From contig JALGPY010000001.1 in assembly GCA_023055425.1 (NCBI GenBank), forward strand, positions 33,841,001 through 33,905,000: 64,000 bases of DNA, given 5' to 3'. The notes beneath the pieces are model-generated. The model did not search any database. It saw only the letters and a list, made by a program, of their open reading frames with translations, and had not been told where the DNA came from. Made by a program: the position numbers and the translations under genes. This DNA comes from Linanthus parryae. Its lineage: Eukaryota; Streptophyta; Magnoliopsida; Ericales; Polemoniaceae. This document shows positions 10,286 to 21,754 of the stretch, one piece after another (within the stretch, counting starts at the first letter, position 1; every line of letters begins with the position of its first letter).

Positions 10286-13247
10286 GAATAAGAAGAAGAA
10301 GAATAAAATAATGGGGATCAGTCTCCCGTAAAACAAGAAGCTTGTCTTCTTCTTCACCCCCCTCCTTCAAAAACCAACCCAGGTCCATCCCCCCTTCTCA
10401 CCCGTCACCACCACCAACACCATCGCCACCTCCACCGGCAACACCCCCACTGCCACCACCACTCTCCACCTCTCTGCCTCCCTCTGTCTCTCTTTCCCTC
10501 TCCCCTGTTCTGCCCGACTAAAACAGAGGAAGCAGCAGCGGCGGCGAAGCCGCTGCCTCCCCCGTCTTCAACGCCATCACCACCACTACTCTGTTTCTCT
10601 CCATCTCCCTCTCACCCTCCATCCCTCTGCTCCCCCTTCCTCTCGTCCTGTAGGAAGCAGCAGCAACAGTGGCTATAAGCCACGCCACCGCGGCCAGAGA
10701 CGATCGACGAAATCACCGTCACCACCCCTATCTCTCTCCTGTCCCATTCGACCAGTAGCCTCCCTCTCCCTCTCTGTTTCGACCCAAGTGGAGGCAAAAA
10801 CAGCAGCAACCAACTGCTGAATCAACCCACAACCCTCACCGCCGGCGGCCAACTCCATTGACGCCGGCGAAGAGCTCGAAGCCCAAGCGAACCAAAGCCA
10901 CCCACCACTTCAAAGCAGTTGCAGAAGACTCCTAGGGGCTTGAGGAGGTCCGAATCGAACCCAGCCAGGGCCAAGACCGCCGGCAACGACGCTGCCAAAC
11001 ACCATCGCCGACCCACCTCGACGGCAACCCCAATCGGACTCAATTCTCATCCGATTTCCGCGGTTTTTGGCTTGGGTAAGATCTAAATCACTCCCTAGTT
11101 CATATTAGATAATCAAAATCATGTCTTGATGCACGAATCTGAGTTTAGGTCGATCAATTTCATGGTTTGCGAAAAAGGGGGTGAAAGTGTCTTTTCTTAC
11201 AACTTGGGGGTATAATCTGTCATTCACCAGAATTGATTATAGTTATGAGAAGGGGGCTGTTTTGTACATTCTGAAAAGCAGAGGGTATATATTGTGGCAT
11301 ATGAGACTGTTATTTTGGTAGGGGATTAATTGTTTCTTTTATAGAAATATTGGTTACATAATTTTGTATGTGTGTATATATATATATATATATATGTATG
11401 AAAATATTAAAGATATGAAATTTAAAGTTAATTTCTAAACTACTAATTGTTATAAATATAAATAACTTGGATAATGTAATTTTACAATAAATAGTTGCTA
11501 TAAAGTAAAGTAGAGTCGTTTAATACCCTAAGCCCATATATTCAATAATTAATATCGGTTTTACTTAATTAGTTAATCTCAAAATACTGTGAGTTGATAT
11601 TTTAAATAAATTGATTATCTAAATATCGTCTAAGGGTAAAATAGGTTATGAAGAAATTTGAGAAATATTTATGAATAGTTTATTTAACTAATATCTTTAT
11701 CTAAAAGTTAAAATAATTATTTCTCATACTTATAAGTATATATTATATCACATTTGTTTCTTAATAAATATTTTATGATGTCATCTCCTCAACAAGTTAG
11801 TATATAGTCTTTTTATTTCACTATTAAGAATATGTCCCCAATAGTTATTTCATTAATTAAATAATTTCTTTGCTATAAATAATTTATTATAGAAAAGTTA
11901 AATATAATTGTTAAAATATTGAGAATAAAATGTGGTCCTTTATAATAAAGTCTAAGCTAATGTTTTCCTATTGTGAGATTTATACTTAGGGAAATTCTAA
12001 AAAGTAATTATATTATTTTCGCACTATTTAAAATACAAGTGTATTATTTGTAAAATCAAGTACTAATAATATATAATTATGAATGAAAGATAGGATTATT
12101 GTGAACTAGCACACTCTTGGTAATTATAGTCACGAAGAAAGATTTAGACGTAGTGTTGGACTTTCTCACGTCATCACTTGCATATTACGTGATAGTTAGA
12201 CTCCCGATTAATTAGAAATTATAAATTTGTAGGTGACGAATTTGTAGACGAGGGCTACGTCTACCTGTAGAAGCTTACGTGCTATTTGCCGTATTGTTGA
12301 GGTAAGTAAATATGCCAAGTCTAGCGTGCCTAGCTTCTTTCGTGTCGAAATGTGATTTTATAAATTGTCTCAAAATATGTTTTATGACTTGCAAGCTTTA
12401 CTTGAGATTGATTATGTTTTGAGATGAATGTTTTGAGAATGCCACACGAAATAAATAACCCATTAATGATGTAAAGTGGAAAGAGTTGTGCGGGGATCGT
12501 TATATTATTGCAAGATTGGTCGTGTTGACTTCGTTCACTCGACCCGTATTATTTAACCCGGTCGCAACCTGCCGGGTCGCTCCATGTACTCACCTCTCTG
12601 GCCGCGAGGAGTCTTAGGGGGGTGCCGGCACTTAAGGTCTTGGTAGCTTAGTGAAAGTAGATCTTCCCCGTATCAACAAGTTAATAATATGAAGTTCTTT
12701 GAGAAAGAGATTTTTACGAAAGGAAAGAAGAGATAGATTGGGAATAAAATTCCCCGTTTAGATACAAGAGAAGGATTGAGATGCAAAGTAACAAGAAAAG
12801 AGAATTTCATATGTGTTCCAGTATTCGCACTTTATTCTTCAAACATTTACTCGGTATTGATCATTCTCATTTATACTTGTTTTTGAAAAGATATGCCTCG
12901 TCATCTGTTTACAAGCTTGGGTGTTTACTTACTCAGTATTTCATTGCTGACTTTAGAAAAACTGTGGTTCCTGTTTATTTCCCACCGCAGGTCTAGACGA
13001 CGAAGGCTTGGCTTAGCTTGGGGAACGCAGACTCACCTAGTATTATCAGAATGCTTAGTAACTCGAACTACTAGACGGTTTGGAACTTTTGTGTAATAAT
13101 ATTTTAAGACAACGTTATAGACAGTTGGGCTATGTAATTTATAATTATGGCAGTGTTTGTTCTTGATTTCCGCCATTTCATATTTAGTGACACCCACCCG
13201 GACTCTCCGGTCCGGAACGGAAAGTCTGGGAATCATGGGGTGTTACA
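10070..13247 (+). repeat. Shared gypsy LTR (3' LTR of A, 5' LTR of B), 3178 bp
   Basis: Starts TGTAATACCCCG and ends GGGGTGTTACA. The polypurine-rich tract TTTTAGGGGGGAATGA lies just before it, which marks a 3' LTR. A primer-binding site lies just after it at 13250, which marks a 5' LTR. One LTR therefore serves two internal regions. A C- and CCACC-rich, GC-richer section (about 10380-11060) is followed by 1.5 kb of AT-rich DNA. Short open frames within it have no recognisable domain. Confidence 0.93.
10228..10281. repeat. (AAT)n microsatellite in the shared gypsy LTR
   Basis: About 18 AAT units near the start of the LTR, followed by an A-rich and AAG-rich stretch. The equivalent tract in the next LTR (18880-18963) is about 30 bp longer, showing slippage since the copies separated. 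Confidence 0.95.
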
Positions 13248-13249
13248 GG

Positions 13250-13262
13250 TGGTATCAGAGCA
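13250..13262 (+). other. Gypsy B primer-binding site
   Basis: TGGTATCAGAGCA lies two bases after the LTR end and is complementary to initiator methionine tRNA. It confirms that the LTR at 10070-13247 acts as a 5' LTR. Confidence 0.9.
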
Positions 13263-13754
13263 GGCTGTCCAAAAAGGAAAATTAAAAACATGTAGGGCAA
13301 CCTTAAAATGAAACTAGGAAAATATAATTAAAAATTGGACAAGCCGATTGGGTTATGGGTAGCCTAAGTTCTGGTCTTATTAGTCCCACCCGCCCACATC
13401 CTTTTGTTAGTTACCAGACACGTTGTGTGCTTGACAGTACTTGGAGATATTAGTTGTGATAATCTTTATTGCTATTTGTGGGATATAATTTGCTCCCATA
13501 ATAAAGGAAAGAGTTTTGTATTCTAGATGTTTGCCTGAGAAAAGGCAATTATACATTGAGAAAGTTTATGGAAGCAAGCATGAATTACGAATTGTTAGAT
13601 GTTGCGTGTCTTGATTCTTATGTGGTAGATGATATTAAAGCGTGATACACGTGTTACATGGACTGTTAAACATGTACTTTATGAGGTGATTTATGTTTAT
13701 CTTTCGAGCCAATAATAGATTAAGAAATGATACAATAAGTGATAGTGTAGGAAT

Positions 13755-16700
13755 ATGACTGATAGACCACTGCGCTACTACACCATGAGAGTTCGGCAAG
13801 AACAGATGGCAGAAAACAACAACAACAACAACATGGAGCAATTCTTTGCTCAGGCTCAAATGATGGGCAATGGAGCTCGGGCAGGAGTTAACTGGGCCAA
13901 GCAAGTGGCCGACATGAAACCGCCAAGTTTCATGGGAAATGAAGACCCCGTTGAGCTGGAAGACTGGATCATGGAGATGGACAAGATCCTTGAGAATGTG
14001 GAATGCCCTGAGGACCGGAAGGTAAATTGTGCGGTGTTTTATCTGAAGAGCGAGGCAAATCTCTGGTGGAGGAATGCTCGAGAAACTCTCTTGGCTCAGC
14101 CCAACTTCAATTGGGAATCCCTCCAGACTGCTCTCAGATCCCGCTTTTATCCTTGTCATGTGAAAAGGAGCAAGCAACAAGAATTTCAGAACCTGGAGCA
14201 AGGAAGTGACTCGGTAACTGAGTATTTCCGAAAATTTACAGAGCTGATGCGGTTTGCGGGTAACACGATTCCCGATGAAGAGTCCAAAGTTTCAAAATTC
14301 ATATCTGGATTGCAAGAGCGGCTGCAGACGTCTCTGCTGAGCAGAACTTATCCAACTCTTCATGAAGTCTATGATAGAGCCGCTGATATATGGCGAGTTC
14401 AGGCAGTCCAAGAGGAGAGACGCAAGAAACGCAGGATAGAGGAAGCAGGAGGAAGTAACAACAACTTTGCGAAAGGAAACCAGAAGATCAGGCCCAACAA
14501 CGGAGGAGGAAACCAAGTTCAGTATCGAGGCAACCAGCAGAATCAGGGAAATCAGCGAGTTCGCCGCTATTACTGCAAGAAATGCCCAAGAAACCACCCA
14601 GGAGAGGATTGCGCTGGTAATGTTGTCACCTGCAACAACTGTGGTAAAAGGGGACATCGAGCCTATGAATGCCGATCGCAACCAGCTGGGAACCAGCAAG
14701 TGAACCAAGGAGGAAACTTTCCGAGGCTGCAACAAAACCAGGGGAACCGCCAGCAAAATGGGAACAACTTTGGCCAGTACCAGCGGTATGGGAACCAGCA
14801 GCCAGCTAACTTGCAGATTGGGTATGGGAACCAGCATCCAGCTAACTTGCAGATTGGGTATGGAAACTTTGGCAACCATCAGAACAATGGAGGTAATGGC
14901 TATGGAAGGCAGCCAAACTACAACCAGGGGAATGCCAGACAGAATGGAGGCCAGAACCGTAACAACAATGTTGGAGCTGCGGTCAACAACAATGCAGCAG
15001 GAGGAGCTGTGAACCAGAATGCCAATGTCGGAAGGATTGCTGTCATAACAAAGACCGAGGCAGAAGCTGCTCATGGAGTTGTCACTGGTACATTTCTTAT
15101 CCTAGAGCAACCAGCATTTATATTATTTGATTCTGGTGCATCTTACTCGTTCATATCATCATCATTTGTTGAGAAACTGGGTTTGAGTAAGTCATCTACC
15201 ATATCCATTCCCGTAGCAACCCCTACTGGCTTAATAACAGTATGTGACACCTTATTCGAAGGAGTTGAGCTAAAAATCCTAACAAGTATCCTGCCAGCCA
15301 ACCTGATAAAGTTTGACCTTGGGGGTATAGATGTTATTCTAGGAATGGATTGGCTCGCCATGTATCGAGCAGTTATTGACTGCTACGATCAAAAGGTTCA
15401 GTTAAAAGGGCCCAAAGGGGAGAAGATCACCTACCTTGGTATCACAAGAGAACCTCGCATTAGACTAGTGTCAGCATTGACTATAGTCAATCAAGTGAGG
15501 AAAGGGAACCCTGCCTACCTGTGTTACATCCAGGACGTATCCAAGAAGGAAAATCTACTGGAGGAGATACCTGTCGTAAGGGAATTTCCCGATGTCTTTC
15601 CAGACGAGATTCCAGGAATGCCGCCCAAACGAGAAGTGGAGTTTACCCTCGACTTAGTACCTGGAACCGCTCCTATCTCGAAGGCACCGTATCGGATGGC
15701 ACCAGCAGAATTAAAGGAGCTCAAGGATCAACTGCAAGAACTCCTACAGAAGGGGTACATACGGCCAAGTGTGTCACCCTGGGGAGCACCAGTGCTTTTC
15801 GTGAAAAAGAAAGATGGGAGCCTGAGGCTATGCATCGATTATCGAGAATTAAACTGCGTGACCATCAAGAACAAGTATCCTCTACCCCGGATTGACGATC
15901 TATTCGATCAACTACAAGGCGCCAGTGTCTTCTCCAAGATTGATCTGAGGTCAGGGTATCATCAGCTTCGGGTAGCCGAAAAGGATATTCCGAAGACTGC
16001 CTTCAGAACCAGATATGGCCATTATGAGTTCACAGTAATGCCATTTGGTCTGACCAATGCACCTGCAGTGTTTATGGATCTGATGAACCGGGTGATGAGG
16101 CCATTTCTGGATCGATTCGTAGTGGTCTTTATCGATGACATCCTTGTGTACTCGACAAGCAATGAGGACCACGAAGAACATCTTAGAGAAGTGTTGCAGA
16201 CTCTGAGGCAAGAACAATTGTATGCCAAGCTGCCTAAATGCGAGTTCTGGTTGGATCGTGTTCCATTCTTGGGTCACATCATTTCAAAGGAGGGAATATC
16301 AGTGGACCCAGGAAAGATCTCAGCAGTTAAGGACTGGCCAACACCGAAGAACGTGTCTGAAATAAGGTGTTTCCTTGGCTTAGCAGGTTACTATCGGCGC
16401 TTTGTGAAGGACTTCTCCAAGATTTCCAGACCACTGACTACGCTAACGAAGAAAGCGGTGAAGTATCAGTGGGACGACAGCTGTGAAGAAGCATTTCAGA
16501 CTCTAAAAGAGAAGCTGACTACGGCACCAGTATTGGCTCTACCAAACAACTCTGGCGAGTTTGAAGTATACAGTGATGCATCGAAGAAAGGGCTAGGGTG
16601 CGTACTTATGCAAGACAGAAGGGTAATTGCCTATGCCTCAAGGCAATTGAAACCCCACGAGGAGAACTATGCCACACATGACTTGGAGTTAGCAGCAATA

Positions 16701-17573
16701 GTTTTCGCGCTAAAGATATGGAGACATCATCTGTACGGGGCTGTTTGCAAGCTCTATACGGACCATAGAAGCCTCAAGTATATCTTCACCCAGAAGGAGC
16801 TTAACAACAGACAACGAAGATGGCTAGAGATTATCAAGGACTATGACTTGCGTATTCAGTACCACGAAGGAAAGGCAAATGTGGTCGCCGATGCGTTAAG
16901 TCGGAAGTCGAGCCATGCGATGAATACCATGTTAGCCTTGCCAAGCTGGCTATGCCACGAGTTCGAGAAGCTCGAAATTGAAGTGGTAGAACAAGGAACA
17001 GTGCAGGGCCTACTTGGAAGCATGACAGTTGTGCCAGACTTCATCGAGGAAATAAGAAGCAATCAAGCCGGAGATGTGAAACTTGAAAGGATCAGGAGGA
17101 AGATTGCAGCAGGAGAAGCCAAAGACTTCAAGATTCACGAGGATGGAAGCATTCGCTACAAGGGGAGGTGGTGTGTACCGCAAAAATGCGCAGAAACCAA
17201 AGAAAAGCTAATGCGCGAAGCACACAACACACCATATTCTGTTCACCCTGGGGGCGACAAACTCTACAAAGATTTGAAGAAGACTTTTTGGTGGCCCAAC
17301 ATGAAGAAGGAAGTAGCTGAGTTCGTAGCACGATGCTTAACCTGTCAAAAGGTGAAGTTCGAACACAAGAGAATGGGAGGCTTAGTTCAACCATTGGACG
17401 TCCCATTTTGGAAGTGGGATTCCATCTCTATGGATTTCGTAACTGCTTTGCCCACGTCGAAAAATGGACTCAATCAGATATGGGTAGTAGTTGACCGATT
17501 GACCAAGACAGCAAGGTTCATTCCAATGAAGGACACGTGGAACATGGAGCAAAGAGCTGATGCGTATATCTAG
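13755..17573 (+). CDS. Gypsy B gag-pol, open part up to a premature stop in integrase
   Basis: The ATG at 13755 begins [10 protein letters not shown] and the frame is open for 1,272 residues. Approximate domains: retrotransposon gag (40-230); Asn/Gln/Gly-rich linker; a CCHC knuckle [14 protein letters not shown] (about 293-306); aspartic protease LFDSGAS (about 457); reverse transcriptase (640-830) with FIDDILVYS (about 791); RNase H with EVYSDASK (about 937); integrase zinc region (about 1160-1205) and the start of the integrase core. The stop at 17571-17573 is TAG where element A has AAG. It cuts off the last catalytic part of integrase and the chromodomain-like tail. The downstream frame is otherwise intact, so this is probably a recent point mutation. 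Confidence 0.92.
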   Translation: MTDRPLRYYTMRVRQEQMAENNNNNNMEQFFAQAQMMGNGARAGVNWAKQVADMKPPSFMGNEDPVELEDWIMEMDKILENVECPEDRKVNCAVFYLKSEANLWWRNARETLLAQPNFNWESLQTALRSRFYPCHVKRSKQQEFQNLEQGSDSVTEYFRKFTELMRFAGNTIPDEESKVSKFISGLQERLQTSLLSRTYPTLHEVYDRAADIWRVQAVQEERRKKRRIEEAGGSNNNFAKGNQKIRPNNGGGNQVQYRGNQQNQGNQRVRRYYCKKCPRNHPGEDCAGNVVTCNNCGKRGHRAYECRSQPAGNQQVNQGGNFPRLQQNQGNRQQNGNNFGQYQRYGNQQPANLQIGYGNQHPANLQIGYGNFGNHQNNGGNGYGRQPNYNQGNARQNGGQNRNNNVGAAVNNNAAGGAVNQNANVGRIAVITKTEAEAAHGVVTGTFLILEQPAFILFDSGASYSFISSSFVEKLGLSKSSTISIPVATPTGLITVCDTLFEGVELKILTSILPANLIKFDLGGIDVILGMDWLAMYRAVIDCYDQKVQLKGPKGEKITYLGITREPRIRLVSALTIVNQVRKGNPAYLCYIQDVSKKENLLEEIPVVREFPDVFPDEIPGMPPKREVEFTLDLVPGTAPISKAPYRMAPAELKELKDQLQELLQKGYIRPSVSPWGAPVLFVKKKDGSLRLCIDYRELNCVTIKNKYPLPRIDDLFDQLQGASVFSKIDLRSGYHQLRVAEKDIPKTAFRTRYGHYEFTVMPFGLTNAPAVFMDLMNRVMRPFLDRFVVVFIDDILVYSTSNEDHEEHLREVLQTLRQEQLYAKLPKCEFWLDRVPFLGHIISKEGISVDPGKISAVKDWPTPKNVSEIRCFLGLAGYYRRFVKDFSKISRPLTTLTKKAVKYQWDDSCEEAFQTLKEKLTTAPVLALPNNSGEFEVYSDASKKGLGCVLMQDRRVIAYASRQLKPHEENYATHDLELAAIVFALKIWRHHLYGAVCKLYTDHRSLKYIFTQKELNNRQRRWLEIIKDYDLRIQYHEGKANVVADALSRKSSHAMNTMLALPSWLCHEFEKLEIEVVEQGTVQGLLGSMTVVPDFIEEIRSNQAGDVKLERIRRKIAAGEAKDFKIHEDGSIRYKGRWCVPQKCAETKEKLMREAHNTPYSVHPGGDKLYKDLKKTFWWPNMKKEVAEFVARCLTCQKVKFEHKRMGGLVQPLDVPFWKWDSISMDFVTALPTSKNGLNQIWVVVDRLTKTARFIPMKDTWNMEQRADAYI

Positions 17574-18479
17574 AACATCGTGAGATACCATGGGGTTCCG
17601 AGTACAATAATCTCTGACAGGGACCCTAACTTTCTCTCACATTTCTGGAAGGCTCTTCAAGAAGCGTTGGGAACTCAACTGAGATTCAGTACAGCGTTCC
17701 ACCCAGCTACGGATGGACAAACAGAAAGGACCATTCAGACACTGGAGGACATGCTAAGGGCTTGTGTCATGGATTTCCAAGGATCATGGGTTGACAAGTT
17801 GCCACTGATAGAGTTCTCTTACAACAACAGCTATCACGCCAGCATAGGCATGGCACCCCATGAAGCTTTGTATGGGAGGAAGTGTCGAACGCCTCTATGT
17901 TGGAGTGACATCAGCGAGACAGTGGTGTTAGGCCCACAAATGATTGAGGAAATGACAGATCAAGTACGACTCATCCAGCAAAGAATGAAGGCAGCACAAG
18001 ACAAACAGAAGTCCTATGCAGACCAGAAAAGGAGACCATTGGAGTTCAAAGTGGGTGAAAAGGCGTTTCTTAAAGTTTCGACTACAAAGGGAATAACGAG
18101 ATTCAATCAGAAAGGGAAGCTGAGCCCAAAGTTCATCGGGCCATACGACATCCTTGAAAGAATTGGAGAGGTTTCATACCTTCTGGACCTACCTTCTAAT
18201 TTGGGACGAGTACACAATGTTTTTCACGTGTCACAGTTAAAGAAGTATGTACCCGATCCATCTCACATGTTGGATCCCGAACCGATTGAGTTGGATCCGT
18301 CTTTGACATATGAAGAGCATCCTGTCAAGATCCTCGATACCAAGACAAGAGACACACGTACCAAGAGCGTTAAGCTAGTGAAAGTCCTATGGACTAACCA
18401 TCAGACGGAAGAGGCTACTTGGGAAGTAGAGGATGAAATGAGAAAGAAGTATCCGCACCTCTTTGACAAAGTTAACTGA
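17574..18479 (+). pseudogene. Gypsy B pol tail after the stop: rest of integrase and chromodomain-like end
   Basis: This continues in the same frame as the upstream gag-pol. It encodes the integrase core motifs SDRDPNF and HPATDGQTE, a C-terminal domain and a chromodomain-like end closing with [11 protein letters not shown]. There is no ATG at the start, so it would be made only by readthrough of the TAG. It differs from element A at about a dozen bases by eye, for example Asp to Glu in MIDEM and Arg to Lys in DRQKS. Confidence 0.88.
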
Positions 18480-18720
18480 GTTCCGAGGACGTCACTCCTC
18501 TAAGGGGGAGAGGAATGTAACCCTTTAGCTTTTGTGACCTTAATCCTTGTGCCACATCGAACTAAATATTAATGCAATTAAGATATCGCGTGTATTGACT
18601 GTTCCCACATATTATATTACGAGAATTGGCTGTTGTGATACATATAGAATCTTATATTAGCATTACGTGGATTAGTTGGTTTGCGCTTCGAGGACGAAGC
18701 TCTATTTTAGGGGGGAAGGA

Positions 18721-18878
18721 TGTAATACCCCGATTTTATACGGGTAAATTAATAGCAATTCGTGAAGTGGGGAGATATTTGTAGTTTAAGAAAAGATAAA
18801 CTAGTTAATGTATGGGGGTGGTAGTTGTAGTTTAAAGAAAGTTAAATACCTAGAGGATAAATTAATAAGAGTAAATTA

Positions 18879-18968
<90 letters not shown>

Positions 18969-21754
18969 AAAAAAAGAAGAAGAAGAAGAATAAAATAATG
19001 GGGATCAGTTTCCCCTCAATTCACTCAACCCAACTGCTGAGTTTTTCTCCCGTAAAACAAGAAGCTTGTCTTCTTCTTCACCCCCCTCCTTCAAAAACCA
19101 ACCCAGGTCCATCCCCCCTTCTCACCCGTCACCACCACCAACACCATCGCCACCTCCACCGGCAACACCCCCACTGCCACCACCACTCTCCACCTCTCTG
19201 CCTCCCTCTGTGTCTCTTTCCCTCTCCCCTGTTCTGCCCGACTAAAACAGAGGAAGCAGCAGCGGCGAAGCCGCTGCCTCCCCAGTCGTCAACGCCATCA
19301 CCACCACTACTCTGTTTCTCTCCATCTCCCTCTCACCCTCCATCCCTCTGCTCCCCCTTCCTCTCGTCCTGAAGGAAGCAGCAGCAACAGTGGCTATAAG
19401 CCACGCCACCGCGGCCAGAGACGATCGACGAAATCACCGTCACCACCCCTATCTCTCTCTCTCCTGTCCCATTCGACCAGTAGCCTCCCTCTCCCTCTCT
19501 GTTTCGACCCAAGTGGAGGCAAAAACAGCAGCAACCAACTGCTGAATCAACCCACAACCCTCACCGCCGGCGGCCAACTCCATTGACGCCGGCGAAGAGC
19601 TCGAAGCCCAAGCGAACCAAAGCCACCCACCACTTCAAAGCAGTTGCAGAAGACTCCTAGGGGCTTGAGGAGGTCCGAATCGAACCCAGCCAGGGCCAAG
19701 ACCGCCGGCAACGACGCTGTCAAACACCATCGCCGACCCACCTCGACGGCAACCCCAATCGGACTCAATTCTCAACCGATTTCCGCGGTTTTTGGCTTGG
19801 GTAAGATCTAAATCGCTGTTATTTTGGTAGGGGATTAATTGTTTCTTTTATAAAAATATTGGTTACATAATTTTGTATGTGTGTATATATATATATATAT
19901 ATGTATGAAAATATTAGAGATATGAAATTTAAAGTTAATTTCTAAACTACTAATTGTTATAAATATAAATAACTTGGATAATATAATTTTACAATAAATA
20001 GTTGCTATAAAGTAAAGTAGAGTCGTTTAATACCCTAAGCCCATATATTCAATAACTAATATCGGTTTTACTTAATTAGTTAATCTCAAAATATTGTAAG
20101 TTGATATTTTAAATAAATTGATTATCTAAATATCGTCTAAGGGTAAAATAGGTTATGAAGAAATTTGAGAAATATATATGAATAGTTTATTTAACTAATA
20201 TCTTTATCTAAAAGTTAAAATAATTATTTCTCACACTTATAAGTATATATTATATCACACTTGTTTCTTAATAAATATTTTATGATGTCATCTCCTCAAC
20301 AAGTTAGTATATAGTCTTTTTATTTCACTATTAAGAATATGTCCCCAATAGTTATTTCATTAATTAAATAATTTCTTTGCTATAAATAATTTATTATAGA
20401 AAAGTTAAATATAATTGTTAAAATATTGAGAATAAAATGTGGTCCTTTATAATAAAGTCTAAGCTAATGTTTTCCTATTGTGAGATTTATACTTAGGGAA
20501 ATTCTAAAAAGTAATTATATTATTTTCGCACTATTTAAAATACAAGTGTATTATTTGTAAAATGAAGTACTAATAATATATAATTATGAATGAAAGATAG
20601 GATTATTGTGAACTAGCACACTCTTGGTAATTATAGTCACGAAGAAAGATTTAGACGTAGTGTTGTACTTTCTCACGTCATCACTTGCATATTACGTGAT
20701 AGTTAGACTCCCGATTAATTAGAAATTATAAATTTGTAGGTGACGAATTTGTAGACGAGGTCTACGTCTACCTGTAGAAGCTTACGTGCTATTTGCCGTA
20801 TTGTTGAGGTAAGTAAATATGCCAAGTCTAGCGTGCCTAGCTTCTTTCGTGTCGAAATGTGATTTTATAAATTGTCTCAAAATATGTTTTATGACTTGCA
20901 AGCTTTACTTGAGATTGATTATGTTTTGAGATGAATGTTTTGAGAATGCCACACGAAATAAATAACCCATTAATGATGTAAAGTGGAAAGAGTTGTGTGG
21001 GGATCGTTATATTATTGCTAGATTGGTCGTGTTGACTTCGTTCACTCGACCCGTATTATTTAACCCGGTCGCAACCTGCCGGGTCGCTCCATGTACTCAC
21101 CTCTCTGGCCGCGAGGAGTCTTAGGGGGGTGCTGGCACTTAAGGTCTTGGTAGCTTAGTGAAAGTAGATCTTCCCCGTATCAACAAGTTAATAATATGAA
21201 TTTCTTTGAGAAAGAGATTTTTACGAAAGGAAAGAAGAGATAGATTGGGAATAAAATTCCCCGTTTAGATACAAGAGAAGGATTGAGATGCAAAGTAACA
21301 AGAAAAGAGAATTTCATATGTGTTCCAGTATTCGCACTTTATTCTTCAAGCATTTACTCGGTATTGATCATTCTCATTTATACTTGTTTTTGAAAAGATA
21401 TGCCTCGTCATCTGTTTACAAGCTTGGGTGTTTACTTACTTAGTATTTCATTGCTGACTTTAGAAAAACTGTGGTTCCTGTTTATTTCCCACCGCAGGTC
21501 TAGACGACGAAGGCTTGGCTTAGCTTGGGGAACGCAGACTCACCTAGTATTATCAGTATGCTTAGTAACTCGAACTACTAGACGGTTTGGAACTTTTGTG
21601 TAATAATATTTTAAGACAACGTTATAGACAGTTGGGCTATGTAATTTATAATTATGGCAGTGTTTGTTCTTGATTTCCGCCATTTCATATTTAGTGGCAC
21701 CCACCCGGACTCTCCGGTCCGGAACGAAAAGTCTGGGAATCATGGGGTGTTACA
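18721..21754 (+). repeat. Gypsy B 3' LTR (3034 bp)
   Basis: Starts TGTAATACCCCG right after the tract TTTTAGGGGGGAAGGA and ends GGGGTGTTACA. Compared with the LTR at 10070-13247 it lacks about 216 bp (equivalent of 11090-11305; junction near 19815). It also has an expanded AAT tract at 18880-18963. The next base belongs to the inverted element C. Confidence 0.93.
18880..18963. repeat. (AAT)n microsatellite in gypsy B 3' LTR
   Basis: About 28 AAT units in the same LTR position as the tract at 10228-10281, followed by an A run and AAG units. Confidence 0.95.

Larger units (their letters stand above)
7437..13247 (+). mobile_element. Gypsy element A (chromovirus, Tekay/Del-like), 5' part removed by the copia insertion
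   Basis: Internal DNA runs from the middle of reverse transcriptase (7437) through integrase and chromodomain-like tail to the polypurine tract before 10070, then the LTR at 10070-13247. The missing gag, protease and first part of reverse transcriptase should lie left of the window, beyond the copia element. By eye its pol differs from that of element B by about 14 bases over 2.39 kb. Its 3' LTR also serves as the 5' LTR of element B. LTRs of about 3 kb and a chromodomain-type C-terminus fit the Tekay/Del clade. Confidence 0.9.
10070..21754 (+). mobile_element. Gypsy element B (chromovirus, Tekay/Del-like), complete with both LTRs
   Basis: The layout is LTR (10070-13247), primer-binding site (13250-13262), gag-pol (13755-18479), polypurine tract (about 18705-18720) and LTR (18721-21754). 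The coding region is interrupted only by one stop codon at 17571-17573. The two LTRs are not equal in length: the right one lacks about 216 bp and has a longer AAT tract plus a 30-odd base insertion near 19010. The left LTR is shared with element A. Confidence 0.93.

Noticed and set aside
13635..15074. Minus-strand open frames of up to 260 codons opposite gypsy B gag
   Set aside because: They arise from the Asn/Gln/Gly-rich repeats of the gag linker read backward. The matching region in element C shows the same shadow.
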